NCBI RefSeq assembly: GCF_020882245.1
Contig: NC_083597.1
Coordinates: 54,228,152 to 54,292,151 of the forward strand
From: Rhopalosiphum padi
Lineage: Eukaryota; Arthropoda; Insecta; Hemiptera; Aphididae
Length of the DNA: 64,000 nt
Direction: 5' to 3'
The notes below the pieces were generated by a model. It was not told the DNA's origin. It made no database searches and saw nothing but the letters and a program-made list of their open reading frames with translations. Numbering within the stretch: position 1 is the stretch's first letter; each line of letters starts with the position of its first letter. This document shows positions 41,401 through 55,400 of the stretch, piece after piece. The position numbers and the translations under genes were made by a program.

Positions 41401-44400
41401 GAAAAGTTTAAAAATTAGATCAAGATATTGAGCCTAGGCGTTTCGCTTCGCTGATATTTTAAACATTTTTCGAATGATATAATTTGTGGAATAGTTTTAC
41501 CTTACGTTAAGCCTTAAACTACCGAGAAAATCGAAAAATAATCTCTTGAACCTCGACCCCATAATTCCAAATATCTCAAAGCTACGAAAAACTCACCAAC
41601 CTGGAATAAAGGGAACGAACAGATAAAAAAAAAAGTCATGATATTATATCAACACACGATTGAAAATATATTTGTAATACATTGAAAATAACATAAATAT
41701 AACAAACAAAAACAGTGATAATACTGATAATAGAATATAATTATTAGATGACGATTAGATTTTTATCGATTACGTTTTATGTTCCTTTAATAGCTAATTG
41801 TGTCGTGTGATTGAAGAACGAAGAACGCGTGTGAAATAATTGAAATAACGTGTCACCATATTGTGTTTTTGTAAGACAAAAATATCAGATTCGTTGTTGG
41901 ACTTATCGAAGACAAATGTTAGGTTATATTGGTGATAGATATGTTTTAAACGTATTTTCTCAGTCAAATAAATCAAAAAAATGTTGTTATAATCGAAATT
42001 CTATAACTTAAAAAAAAAAACTTTAAATATTGATGTCAGTTCCGCGATAGCCGCCGATCGGTACGCACGTGTGTATAGTGCGCCTAAGCTAATTAATTAA
42101 TCTTTCTATAATGATCATTAATTTATTATTATTGTGTTTTTCTCTCTATCCGGTTAATCAAAGATGTGACATAGACTAAGTTCTATTTACTCTTCTATTT
42201 TAACTAAAGTCTGCACACAATAAACGATAAAAATATTACGTCCTCAGTAATATTGTCAGTGTAACGCATACGGTCTCATCGGCGGCCGCCTCGGCGGTCT
42301 CGTTATTATACAACAATCTAATTAAGCTATCGCAACCCACCGTCTTCATCATCGTTCTTATCGCGACTGCGATTGACTGATATTATACTATTTAGAAACT
42401 CATTAATTCTATTCTATTTACATCCAACTCATTTTAATCAAAATGAACAGTAAAAATAATAATATCGTATCTCCGATAAAAATTGTAAGCAAGAATAGGC
42501 AATCAGATGAAAGTTGGACCATACAGCAAAAACCTAAAAGAAACCACTCTAGTTCTTCTAACTCTACGCCGAACTCTCCAAGTGATCATCAACCTAAACC
42601 AAAAAAAAAAATATTCGCGTCAGCAAATCGTTTTGAGGTTCTCGCTTCAAACGAAGATCAGGACTCAAATCAGATGGACGGTCTAAATGACAACCAGCTC
42701 AATGATAATACCAAAAATAACGAAGATACCAATAACACACAGACTGATAGTGCAAATACAAATGTTCCGCCAATCAAAGCTCCTCCTCCAGTTTTCGTAA
42801 GAGGCGTCGAGAACTTTCCGGAACTATGCACAGTACTTATAGAGCTAATCGGTGTTGAAAACTTTGTCTGTAAATCATCTACAGATAGACTAAAAATTCA
42901 AACCAGCACTCCAGACGCTTATAGATCACTAATACGGTATTTAAAGGAAGAAAAAGCCGAATACCACACCTACCAACTTCAACAAGACAAACCTGTCCGA
43001 GTTGTAATTCGCAACTTACATCCATCGACGCCTACTAGTCTCATAAAATCTGAATTAGAATTTCGTCAATTTGAAGTAAGAAATATTACCAATGTTTTAC
43101 ATAAAACAAATAAGCACCCGTTACCACTTTTTTTTGTCGACCTGGAACCCTGCAGCCAATCAAATGATATTTATAAATTGACATCTCTATTACATACAAA
43201 AATTAAAGTAGAAGAACCTTTCAAAGCCAAAACTATAAGCCAATGTCTAAATTGCCAGAACTACGGTCACACCAAAACGTACTGCGGCTATCCTCCACGA
43301 TGTGTTCGCTGCGGCGCATGCCACCTATCATCCGCCTGTCCAAATCCACGCGATACCCCACCAACATGTGCACTCTGTCACGGGAGCCATCCAGCCAGTT
43401 ATAAAGGATGTGCGGTATACAAGGACCTCCAAAGACGTAAGAAACCTGCCACTAATAATTTTTTTTTATCAGATAATATTAGAGATAAGTCACGTATTGT
43501 AAAAGACAGCCACCCTGCTCATGACACTAATACAAACCCCACCCTATCCTATGCACAGGCCACTTCAGGCCAATCCTCAAATCACCATCTGCCTTCACCG
43601 TCAGCTGATATCAATAAAACAATAACAAGCTTTCTAGAGGATTTCAAATCTCTAATAAATCCTTTAATATCTCTACTTACCAAAGTAATAACTAGTCTTT
43701 TAGATACTAAAAAATGATTAATAACACATACACAAACAAATCTCTTTTAATTTTATTATTCAATGCAAACGGCCTAAGAAATCATGTAAATGAAATCGAA
43801 TCAGTACTACAAAACCAACGTATTGATATCGCATTAATTACCGAAACACATTTTACTCAATACTCTAACGTACATATTCCAGGTTACAAATTACTGAAAG
43901 CCAATCACCCAGATAATACGGCTCACGGCGGAGTTGCCATATTAATTAAATCCACCATAGCGTTCCAAATTCTCCCAAACTTCTGTCAGAATTTCTTACA
44001 GTCATGTGCGGTTTTAATTAATATAAATAACATCCCTGTAACAATTGCTGCACTATACTCACCTCCAAAACATATACTTACAGTTGCAGACTTTAATAAC
44101 TATTTTTGTACTTTTGGCAACAATTTTATAGTTGGAGGTGACTTTAACGCCAAACATCAAAGTTGGGGATGTCGTACGAATAACCCACGTGGTCTTGTCT
44201 TACGAGACTTCACATGTATAAAAAAACTTAAAATACTTGCTCCCCCTGGCCCTACTTACTGGCCAACTTCTGCTCGTAAAAACCCAGATATACTTGACAT
44301 ATTTGTTTCAAAAATCCCATCTAACCTATTTCACTCTACTGATAATATCTTGGACTTAAATTCAGACCATTCTTCAGTCATACTAACACTCAACGCATAT

Positions 44401-46414
44401 CCATTAACTTGCCCGAAACCTCCTAAACTCTTCAATGCCACAACTGATCGATATAAATTTCATGATCTTGTTAATCAAAATATAAAACTTGATATCAAAT
44501 TAAAATCCACGGATGATATTGATGTAGCAGTAAATAGCTTCACAAATATAATTCAGTCTGCGGCATGGTCAACCTCCTCTGTAGTAAGTCATTGTTCCTC
44601 ATATCAACCCTCTTTACCAAGTCATATACGAACACTTATAGTGGAAAAACGGAGAGCAAGAGCCCTATACCAACGGTACCGTCTCCCATCTCTTAAACAA
44701 AAATACAATAACTTGTCTAACTCACTCAAGAAAGTTTTATCTAAAAATAAAGATATTTCATTTGCAAACCATTTAACTGACCTTTCGGCTAAGGATGGGA
44801 GTCTCTGGAAGGCAACAAAACAAACTCTTCAATACAAAGCCTCATTGCCCCCAATAAAAAACCCGGATGGTAGTCCTGCTTCTTCTGACGCTGAAAAAGC
44901 TGAACTATTTAAAAATCATCTTCATGAAATTTTTCAACCTCACCCTGAAACATTTTCACTAGCTACTACAAACACTGTACAAATGTATCTAGACTCTTCT
45001 CTCCCTATGTCTCCACCAGTTAAACACTTGACGCCCAGTGACTTAAAATATACAATACAAAAATACTCACTTAAGAAATCCCCAGGATTCGACTTAATTA
45101 CAGCGGAAGTCGCCAGATGCTTACCCAAACGTGCCATCACTCTACTTACCCACATTTTCAATGCTACTCTAAGACTCTCTTACTTCCCCCTTCTCTGGAA
45201 GTACTCTAAAATCATCCTAATCCCTAAACCGAACAAACCACCTGACTCCTTAAATTCTTATAGACCGATCAGTTTATTGCCATTTTTCGGCAAAATACTG
45301 GAAAGACTTCTGCTTAAACGTATCCTTCCTATTATGTTTGATAAAAAAATCTTACCCGACTATCAATTTGGTTTTCGTGCTAAGCACTCGACTATTCACC
45401 AAGTCCATAGAGTTGTTGACGCTGTCTCCTTTGCCCTCGAAAAAAAACATTACTGCACCTGCGCATTCCTTGACGTATCCCAGGCCTTTGATAGAGTATG
45501 GCATGAAGGTCTGTTATACAAATTAAAAAAGTTTCTACACCCAACTTACTACATTATACTCAAATCATATCTCACAGACCGTTACTTCCAGGTCCATTTT
45601 GGTACTTCTGACTCTAATATAGCAGGAATTGCAGCAGGCGTTCCGCAAGGTGGAATCCTCTCCCCAATTCTGTACAATATTTATACATCTGACCAACCGA
45701 CCACACCCAACACATTGGTAGCAGACTATGCGGACGACAAAGTCATAATATCATCCAGTCCAGATCCTACTATAGCCTCCAAAAACCTACAAAACCATCT
45801 TTCATTAATGGAAGACTGGTACAAAAAGTGGCGTTTTAAAATTAACCAATCCAAATCTGTACATACTACATTTACACTTAAATTAACACCATGTCCTGAA
45901 GTAACGCTTTTTGGTACTCAGATTCCCCCATCCCCAAATGTTAAATATCTCGGACTAACTCTCGACCGCCGTCTTACATGGGCTCACCATATCAAAGCCA
46001 AAAGATTACAATTAAACTCCCGATTACGAATGCTCAAAACCCTAATTGTCAACAACAAACATTCAAAATTAAATATTAAATTACTTCTTTATAAATCTCT
46101 CTTAAAGCCAATTTGGACTTACGGCCTACAGCTATGGGGCAATGCGAAAAATTCTAATCTAGATAAAATCCAAAGGTTCCAAAATATAGCGTTAAGGAAA
46201 ATAACCAATTCACCACCATATGTGTCAAATCACACACTTCATAAAGACCTGCATATGAAAACAATCCAGGAAGAGGCAAAAAATTACTACAAACGGTTCC
46301 ACCTACGCCTTAACTCACATCCAAACCCACTCATAAAAAATCTAGGTGTATTAACCATCCCTGGTAACCCTCCTCGGCGTCTCAAGCGTAAATGGTGCAG
46401 AGACCTACTAAACC

Positions 46415-46460
<46 letters not shown>

Positions 46461-49400
46461 TTGTATAAGTTAAAATAACATATACGTATGTAAAATAAAA
46501 GACGAAGTGTCATCAGTGGGTGGCTTCTTCACTCAAGATTTTCCTCCTGTAATATTATAGCCTATATTCTTATTGTGCCTTGTGTACAGATTGTATATAT
46601 ATTAATAAAGAAAAAAAAAAAAAAAAAAAAAAAATATTGATGTAATATTTTATTTTTATCCGTTGAAATTTTGTGATTTTTTGATGAGTATCATGTATTT
46701 TATATATTTGTATAAAATATGATTACATCCAAACACGTAACTAAATATAAAATGAAAGACAGTTATATAATGCATATCATAAACTAAGCATTTAATACTT
46801 TTAAAGATAAACTTTCATTTAATTCGTTTTAAAATTTAATCTAGTATATTAAATGTATATAACACATTTGTTACATTGACATATCGTTGTAGAATCAGAA
46901 AATCAAAAATATATCGACTAGAGTATATTTATTATATTATAGATCGACTAAAGTAAATGAATACATTTTACATTTATTTATTTTTCTTAAACGAAGCAAC
47001 AACATTTTGGCCAAATATGATATTACTTTAATAAATTGACAGATTCTTATCTGAACCATTGTTAATAATGAAATGGTTGTATAAACAGAAGTTATAATTC
47101 AGTTTTTTTCTGAAAATTGTGTAGTTTAAATAGGTAAAAACGACGGGGTTTTAAGAAAAATATGTAAATCACTAATATTTTACCAATTTAATTTTGTTCA
47201 AAGGCAACGCGAATAATTTGATTATTATAGTTCTAGATTAAACAATAAATTAAAATTTAATTACTAAAATTCACAGTATCGCGATTAACATAAACTGATG
47301 TGGGTTGAATCATGACATAATTTATAGATGGGTAATATTCTAATTTATATCTTGATATCAATAAACATAGTTCTCAAGATTATTTTCACTATTCAATATA
47401 TTTTTTTTATTTTACCGTTTTTTTACTGTATCTAAAAAAAATATGTCTAATAATAATTGAATTATAGTCTAAAGAAAGTTTTGAAAATATAAATTGTTCA
47501 AGTTGAATAACGTTAATGTTAAAAACCGAAACGAAAGTAAGGCAGCTATATTATAATAATATGTAGTTCATAAATTCATATTCGTATTTTCTGATATTGA
47601 ATTTAAAAAAAAAATTCTATTTAAAAATCTAAAAGGTTTATTTCTGTTTAAAATCGACACTTCAGAAATTACTTTTATAAAGCTTGGCAAATTAAAAGAC
47701 TCTTGAGAAGCGGTTTATACCAGCATTTGATTATAAAAGTTCAAAAGTTTTATTAAGTGGTAATAATCAACATTTTATCCGGTAAATATACATTTTAAAA
47801 CCTTTCAACATTTTCAAATCCGAGTAAAGATATTGATTTTCATACCATGATATGGTTGAATTTCCGTTTTATTTTTTTTACAGCAAAACATTTTTTCCCG
47901 GTGACCAATGGAATAAGTCTACCATTCATTAGAATATACAGATCATACTTGTCGCGTAAATTGCGTGTTCTTTAAAAGTCTTTCCTGCAAATAATTTATT
48001 ATAATCCTTTTCGAAAGAATGCAATTTAATTGTATATAATTATTTTACTTGACTAACTAATGAACTTGAGAAAACTTAGAAACATTGCTAACATCGGTTA
48101 ACTAATTTTCATAAAGTTTATGAACTGGAATAAAAATAATCATAAAATGATTGATACTTTGAATTTATTTTAAAAGTGTTCAAATTGCTCAATACGTATG
48201 ACTTACATTATTCTTAATACAGTTTTGTAAAGTTTATTCAAAATATTTTAAGGGTACTATAGTTAATAAAGTTTTAGAACTTCTAATTATTTTTCAATTT
48301 AATATTTTCATCATATCTCACGGATTTGTATTTACAAACATGATTATTATACTTGATAAAAATAAAATACATCATTTTTGATTTGGTGAATATTTTTCAA
48401 TAGATTTTTTTATCGGTGACTAAATTTTTACTAAAATAATAATATAATATACTTTTAGTTCTTTATTTTGATGTAAACATGTATAATCTCATAAAAAAAT
48501 AATCAATAATATTATATATAAGCTGGATCATATATCTTTATCAAACTTTTTAAATATTAAAATTCCTTAAAATATTTTAATAATATACATATTTAATTCC
48601 AATAATTTATTTGATACATGTTGGTTAGGTTTGGTTGGTATATAAATGATCGTAGTGTATGACATAAGCGCATAAAATAACCATTAAGAACTGTACTTAA
48701 TTATATAATATAATATAAGACTTTATAACGATTTTAAATTCGAATTTTCTTATAATTTATTTCTAAATTACAAAATTAAGTTTTTTTTATTAAATTCATT
48801 GTATACTTCGTTTTTTATTTTAAGTATTACAATGAACAAAAGGAAAATATTCATTAGCTAAAATTAAAAATATATTTAAGAACAATAATATTTCAGTTAT
48901 TGTTTTTGTAATGCAAAGTATTCGGATGACTAACTTTTTAAAAATGCAATAAAAGTTTCAAGAGTTATACCGTTTTGTATTTAAATCAGTTGTTTCGTAT
49001 AAATAATGTGCTTTTTATTTCTGTTAATGATCTTTAAAAAACTAAAAATTAATATATTGAGTAATAATTGTTTCAATACAAAAAAAAAAAAAATTATTTT
49101 AAATTTTAAAAATAGTAATAAGATCATTGAATATTCTGGCTAATACTTATGACATATACTATTACAAATGTTGAACACTATTTGATTTTGATATGATTAA
49201 AATAACTATATTTAATTACGGTGGTTATGACTTTAACCATTATTTAATTACCTATGCAAAACGAATAAACTAATAAATAAATAAATTCATTTCATCATAA
49301 ATATTTATTCTATTTCAACGTCGTGATTATATTATAGGTATTTAATTAATTATCGACGTATATATATATATATATATTTATTTATTTATATAGTGAATTA

Positions 49401-52400
49401 AAACATAATTGAAACTCAACTGCATTATTATCACGGCATATGGAATAAATGAATCTATATATCTACATAAAATAATGTTGTGATATACGAATATGGGAGA
49501 ATGAGAGACAGAACTTTACTATTCTTACCAATAATTGTTTTGAATGTATATAGAAAAAAAATATTAGCGCAAACCCACAAATGGATTTTCTCATTGTTAG
49601 AAAAATACGTAGCTTTTTGGCTTATTTCCCACCAATGTTTTGAAGGATTATACGAGTGTTGTAACTTGCTGAAGACATGTTACATTGTAACGTTTCGACA
49701 ATAAAAAATATATATCTTGTTGGTCTACTAATGTAAACAATTTAAATGTTTCGTATTATTTGTATTGCAGTAGAATTCAGTAGGTAATACTGTAGTAGAT
49801 AATTGTGTGGTATGATTCTGGTATTTTAAAATTGATCTCAACTGTAATAATGTGTATTCGAATGGGTATATAATATAATTTGAGTGTTTACAATTGAATA
49901 ACAATATTGTTAAAATATTTCATATCTTTTTTATATCCATCTATTTACGTTTTGAGAAAATAAAAATAAATTATTTAAAATTTTAAATTACATAAATGTT
50001 ATTATAATTTAAAAATTGTATAAGCTACTTATTGAAAGAAACTTCATATTTTTTCAGAAAATTTCAAAAATAATTACGTGAATTAAAGTTTTTACTGTGT
50101 GATAATTATCACATTTGGGCTCATAGCAAGTCACTAATATACCTTCCCTTGTGGATCATCAAAAACAGTAACCTATACATTTACCCTGTATGAACATTTT
50201 TCTCTTTTTATAGCAATATAAAAATACTACTACAGCTTTATTAATGCTTTGTAGTTGGTTTTAATAGCCACCTGCGCATAGGATATTAAGTTCAAATTAA
50301 ATAATTGTGTTTTTAATAATTAAAAATACAGTATAGTAGTGTATCTACCTCACAATTATTATACTTGTAAAAAATGTAAACACTTTTTTTACGGTTACCA
50401 AATCTTTGTTGTCATAGTATACACACATTTACGAGTCCCAGAGGGGCAATAAATGTACGGATTCAATTATGATAATAAGCATTCGTGATAATTTAATAGC
50501 TTCGCAGAATAATATACGAAATATTTTTTTATTTATACCGCATAATTACATATTTTGAAACACGACAAAACCAGAAGAAAAAAACAATTAGTGGATTGAA
50601 AATAAATTAATATTCTAACTTTAAATTATAATATCGAAGAAAACAAACGATTAAAAGTTACCAAAAATAGTTTTCAAAATAAAAAATGTTGTCACATTCA
50701 TACATTATAATTATTATTTGCGTTAATATCATATTAATAATTATAACATATCTAAACGCAAAAACGGAAAAGTTAAAAAATAAATTAACTCTAGTTTGTT
50801 AAGTCTATATGAGGTTAGTGTATTATTTGTTTTCTTTTTGATTAACTTGAATGGGTTCAGATGAATTGATTTTGTGATATAAGCATAAAATATTAGAGTG
50901 AAACTGAATTATAGTATCTATCTGTGTAAATCAAAACAATTTTAAAATACTCATAACTAGGGCTCGGATATAAATGCCCTTTCAAAAAATGCATTTATGA
51001 CCTAAAAATTCTAAAAATATCAAAAAATTCAAATTATTATGTAAAAAAATTAATTACATTTGGCTATAATTGGATGGTAAATTTCAACCTTGTCTAATCT
51101 AAAACTGGATTACTTGATAAGTTCAAAATTAAAATAATTTTTATTAAGTACTACTGTAGTACTTATATTTTAATGGAGTAATTTTTTTTAGTCATACTAT
51201 GAGAAATAGGTAAAAAATATCCTAAAATATTTAAAAATGCATTAAAAACATCAAAAAATGACTTAAATATTATAAAATCTGCTAAAATGTGAAAAATTCC
51301 CCAAACAAATGTTGTGATTAGAATACTGCAGGAGTACTTAAAACAAATTTATAGTTTGAAAAGCATCGTATAAGACATTCCAAAAAAAGATGCAAATGCA
51401 TTGAAATCTTAGCCCTATTCATAACTTTTTTTAAAGTTAAAATATCAATAAATGTCTATGGAATTTTTTAGATAATATTCTTACTATTAAGTTGGATAAT
51501 AAGACAATACAGTAAAATATTAAAGCCAACAAATCATGCCACACGATTAGTTTTACTGAACGCAAACATGTTATTTTACGCACGAATCAGAGAGTGAGAG
51601 AGAGAAAGAGAGAAAAGAGAGAAAGAAACAATAAATATGTTGGACTGAAATCCTTTTAAGAACGTTAAGCTATAAGTTAATATTGAACAAACAATATATT
51701 AAACTCTAAAAGTATAAAGTAAATATGGAAAAAGTATTAGCTTACCTCAGTTAAAAAAAGTAAATAATTTTTTTCTCATTACCACTTGAGTCACACAATT
51801 ATCTGTTGTGCAATTTTCACTTTTTCCATTTTTTTTTAAATAAGAACTAAATATTTGGTTAAATATAAAACCTAAAATATTTTTTCGTATTTCACAATAA
51901 TTGTATTGGTTTAGGAAACTCCACGTTAATTCTAACAAAATAACTCAAGAAATATTTATTTATTTATATTCAAAATAATTGTGTAACGTACAATATTATA
52001 CAGTACGAGTGATTTAATAAGCACATAATTAATTAAAATAGTTTTAACTACGGTTATAGAATATAGATATATTAAACTTGATTTTAATTTAATAATTTTT
52101 AAAATTAGCTAGAAAAAGTCAAGTTATACTAATGGTTTTTTAACTAAATAGGTTATTAAGATAATCCAAATTTAATTAAATAGTAAAGTTAAGTAGTTAA
52201 AAAAATTAAATTTTTAACTAGTTAATTCCCACCAAAGTCTAAACGTATGCAGTAACCAAATATAGTGAATATCATTAATCAGCATTATTTAAACTAAATA
52301 GTTAGTAGTTATATAATATCGAAAATTATTTAATAGTTTAAACTTTAGATTCTAAAGCTATATATTATTATCCCTATGATTTAAATAATATTTTCTGTGA

Positions 52401-55400
52401 TTTTAGTCCATGTGATATTATGTATCTTCATATATTTATTTATAAGAATTAGTATTTTTTAATTTAAATTTTAAATAATAGACATGAAACTAATTTTTAG
52501 GTCAGAACATCTGGAGCATTTTCTATACATTTACCTATAAATACGTGACATGTTGTGTTTTTATTAAAAACTTTATCCCTAAACAATATCATTGAAAAGT
52601 ATAATTGGGTATATAGTTTGATAGTTGTTTTTAATTTAAGATTAAAAAACTAATATTAGAAAGAGTTGGTCTAGAGTTTTTGTTGTCAGACTATTAAGGG
52701 TATAATATTGTCATGAAATTATGGTAATGGTTTAAAAAAGTCTTTTATAATTTTAAAATAAAAATAAATGGGATAGATATTGTATGATTAAATAAAAGTT
52801 TTGGACGAATAACGGTTAAAAATATTTTATTATAACATAATAAACAAGTTATAGTGACTTAGTAATAAATTATAATCAAACTTGATAAAAATATATAAAC
52901 GAGTTCGATAAACATAACGACCAATATTATGAAAAAAAAAACATTCTTAGTTATTTATGCAATTGATAAGCATGTATTATGCATGATCTATATAGTATAT
53001 ATAATTGGCTAGAAAAAAATATTAAGTGATTTTATAATGTGCATTAATAATAAAATATAGTTTTTATTTATACATAATTTACAATCAAACATATTTTTTC
53101 ATTAAGTTAATCTGCCTTTTTATAAGTATAAAAAAAGCCACATTTACTATAAATATAAAAAGGTTTGTATATTTTCCTTGTAATTTAAATCAATTATTTT
53201 GAGGATTTTATTTGGGCTATTTAATTAGATACTAAAAAATTCTAAAATATTGTTAACTAACAATATTGTATAATTTTTAAAGTTTATAAAAACATAAAAC
53301 TTTATGAATATGATTAAGTATCTCTATATATTCATACTTGAGAATATATTCAACAATTAATATTTATCAGTTGTTATGATATAAAATATTGTATCCAACA
53401 AACATAATATTATTATGTGTACTGTGTAGTGTATACGTTTATTATAGATGATATACTTGATTGTAATAAAGTTAATTGTTTTTAATGAATTATGGTGATT
53501 GATCGAGATTTAAGAATTTAACTCATCATTGGTATAATAATGAGCGCATTGTTAACCTTGTTATTGTTTTGAGATGAATTATAATGTTTAATAATAGAAA
53601 GTAGAAAAAAAAATTAAAATTAAAGAATATTATATTTTATGTGTATTTTAGTTCAACATTTTTTTTATAATAGGTTTTAGTTTCTAATATTTTAAATATG
53701 TATTATATTGAACAAATCGATAGTAATAATATTTTTTATAGAACGTTAAAATTAAATATATAGGTGTTGGTTTCGTTTTATGTTGATTCAGTTGTTAATA
53801 ATAAAAAAAAAACAATAAGACGAGTGCTATGCTTGATTCCAATTGGTTGAACATTGCTTACCTAGTGATACTGAACTGGTTTAAAACATACCAAAAAGGT
53901 TTCAATGAAAGCATAATCCATGTTTACATAGTTGTATTTATTATATAATACATATATAATTAAATACCTACATAAATACAAATTTACGTAGTGACACCAA
54001 AACGTTTAAAAACATAAAAGTCCTAAATTACCGCGATAGACCTTTGCTCGCAAAAACATAATATGTATACGGGTTTATAAATCAGATCTATATAAGCACG
54101 TAGAGATTCCGTTAATAAATCTTTCTTCTCTTTATTTATTTATTTTTTGGGCTGCCGACAGTTATTTTAAACAATACAAGTCCGGTGGTGATTTTCGGTT
54201 AAAGCTCATAATCCATGCACATTTTCTAACCTAACGTTTCAGCTATTCACGTGGAGAACGGTCCGCTGAGTCGGCGGCGGTAGGACAAATAATGGCTGTT
54301 CGTGGTGTGGTGCATAAATCTTCTTGAATTTACCTTAAAGGTCTCCCGGGCACCGATAAGTAGTAATAAATCGGTGCAAAAAAAAAAATAAATAAAAACA
54401 ACCCCCGTCGGAACTAAACAAATACACACACACACACACACAAACACACACGTCCGATAAAACGCACGTACGCGAATAAAAAAAGAAACATAATGTGTAA
54501 CGATTTGTTTGTCGTCTGGTGGAAACGTGGTTACAACGATGTTTGATTCACACGCCAAAGACCTTTGACTGCGCTGCCATCACCGCTACCGTGACACATT
54601 TTTTTCTTACGCGACGGATGTTTGTAGGAAACGTGGCAGTGGCGTCGTCGTCGTCGTCGTTAGCGACGGCGGCACCGTTAGCGTAAGTGGGTAGAAAAGT
54701 GTGTAATATAAAAAATCGAGGTGGTCCGACGGCAACAACTCGACAAGCCACTTAAATCAGTCGCGTCTGGTTGAATTAAATAGTTTACGGCTTGGTCCAG
54801 ACCAGCCGACCTCCCACGTCACCCGACAATTCTTTTAAACAGTATCGGCCAACCACTTTCGTCGACATAACCGTGTATACCCGTGTTTTAACTATATATA
54901 TGAGTGTATGTATGTGTGTATATTGTACACCGATATGGCAAATACACCCTGTATTTGCCCTATACTTACAACCACCCATAAAGTTATCGGCTATAGAGAA
55001 CTATAGTGTGCAGCAGCTAGAACGCATATAACTGACGCGCGGGTGAAGTTACACCGCGAAAAGTTTTAGTTGAAAACACTTAATGTGTTATTATTGCGTC
55101 TGCGCCAACAAATACAGCATTCTCTTCAATTTCAATCATCTTCAACTCGCTCTACTGTCGATCCTTATCGGTATCTATCGGACTACACACCTGAATATGT
55201 AACACCCAATATTTAATAAGATACTGTTGATGATGACGACGATCAATATTAAAATAAATATTATATAGCGATTCGTGTGCAGGAGAAAATAATTTTATAA
55301 TAAAATATCAATAGTAAGTTGTTGATGTTCATCATAGTACTTTTATGTTACTTCGATAAACTGTGATCGTTACCATTAACGGAATGTACGACTCCGTAAT

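Larger units (their letters stand above)
42037..46631 (+). mobile_element. Full-length Jockey-type non-LTR retrotransposon (LINE)
   Basis: 4.6 kb element lying antisense to the ADAM gene. It starts CAGTTCCGCGATAGCC and ends in an A tract, flanked by a perfect 12-bp target-site duplication (the A tract makes the exact border uncertain by a few bases). It carries a 5' UTR of about 406 bp, an intact ORF1 (gag-like, zinc knuckles), an intact ORF2 (endonuclease and reverse transcriptase, no RNase H seen) and a short 3' UTR. Clear junctions, identical duplications and undamaged ORFs point to recent insertion and possible activity. Copies move by target-primed reverse transcription. The clade call rests on ORF1 type and domain order; CR1 or another Jockey-group clade is possible. 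Confidence 0.95.
54240..55080 (-). promoter_or_regulatory. GC-rich intronic island, possible internal promoter and first exon
   Basis: CpG-containing, higher-GC stretch in the 25 kb intron with (AC)n and (GTC)n microsatellites. On the minus strand an open frame from 54558 reaches a donor TTTAAG|GTAAAT (exon side ends 54334) in phase 0, matching the phase-0 exon at 33755-33834. The frame contains a hydrophobic run that could act as a signal anchor. The promoter role is inference. Confidence 0.35.

Noticed and set aside
43302..43502. Second plus-strand frame inside LINE ORF1
   Set aside because: Shadow frame over the zinc-knuckle region.
44940..45161. Minus-strand open frame inside LINE ORF2
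   Set aside because: Antisense shadow of the reverse transcriptase frame.
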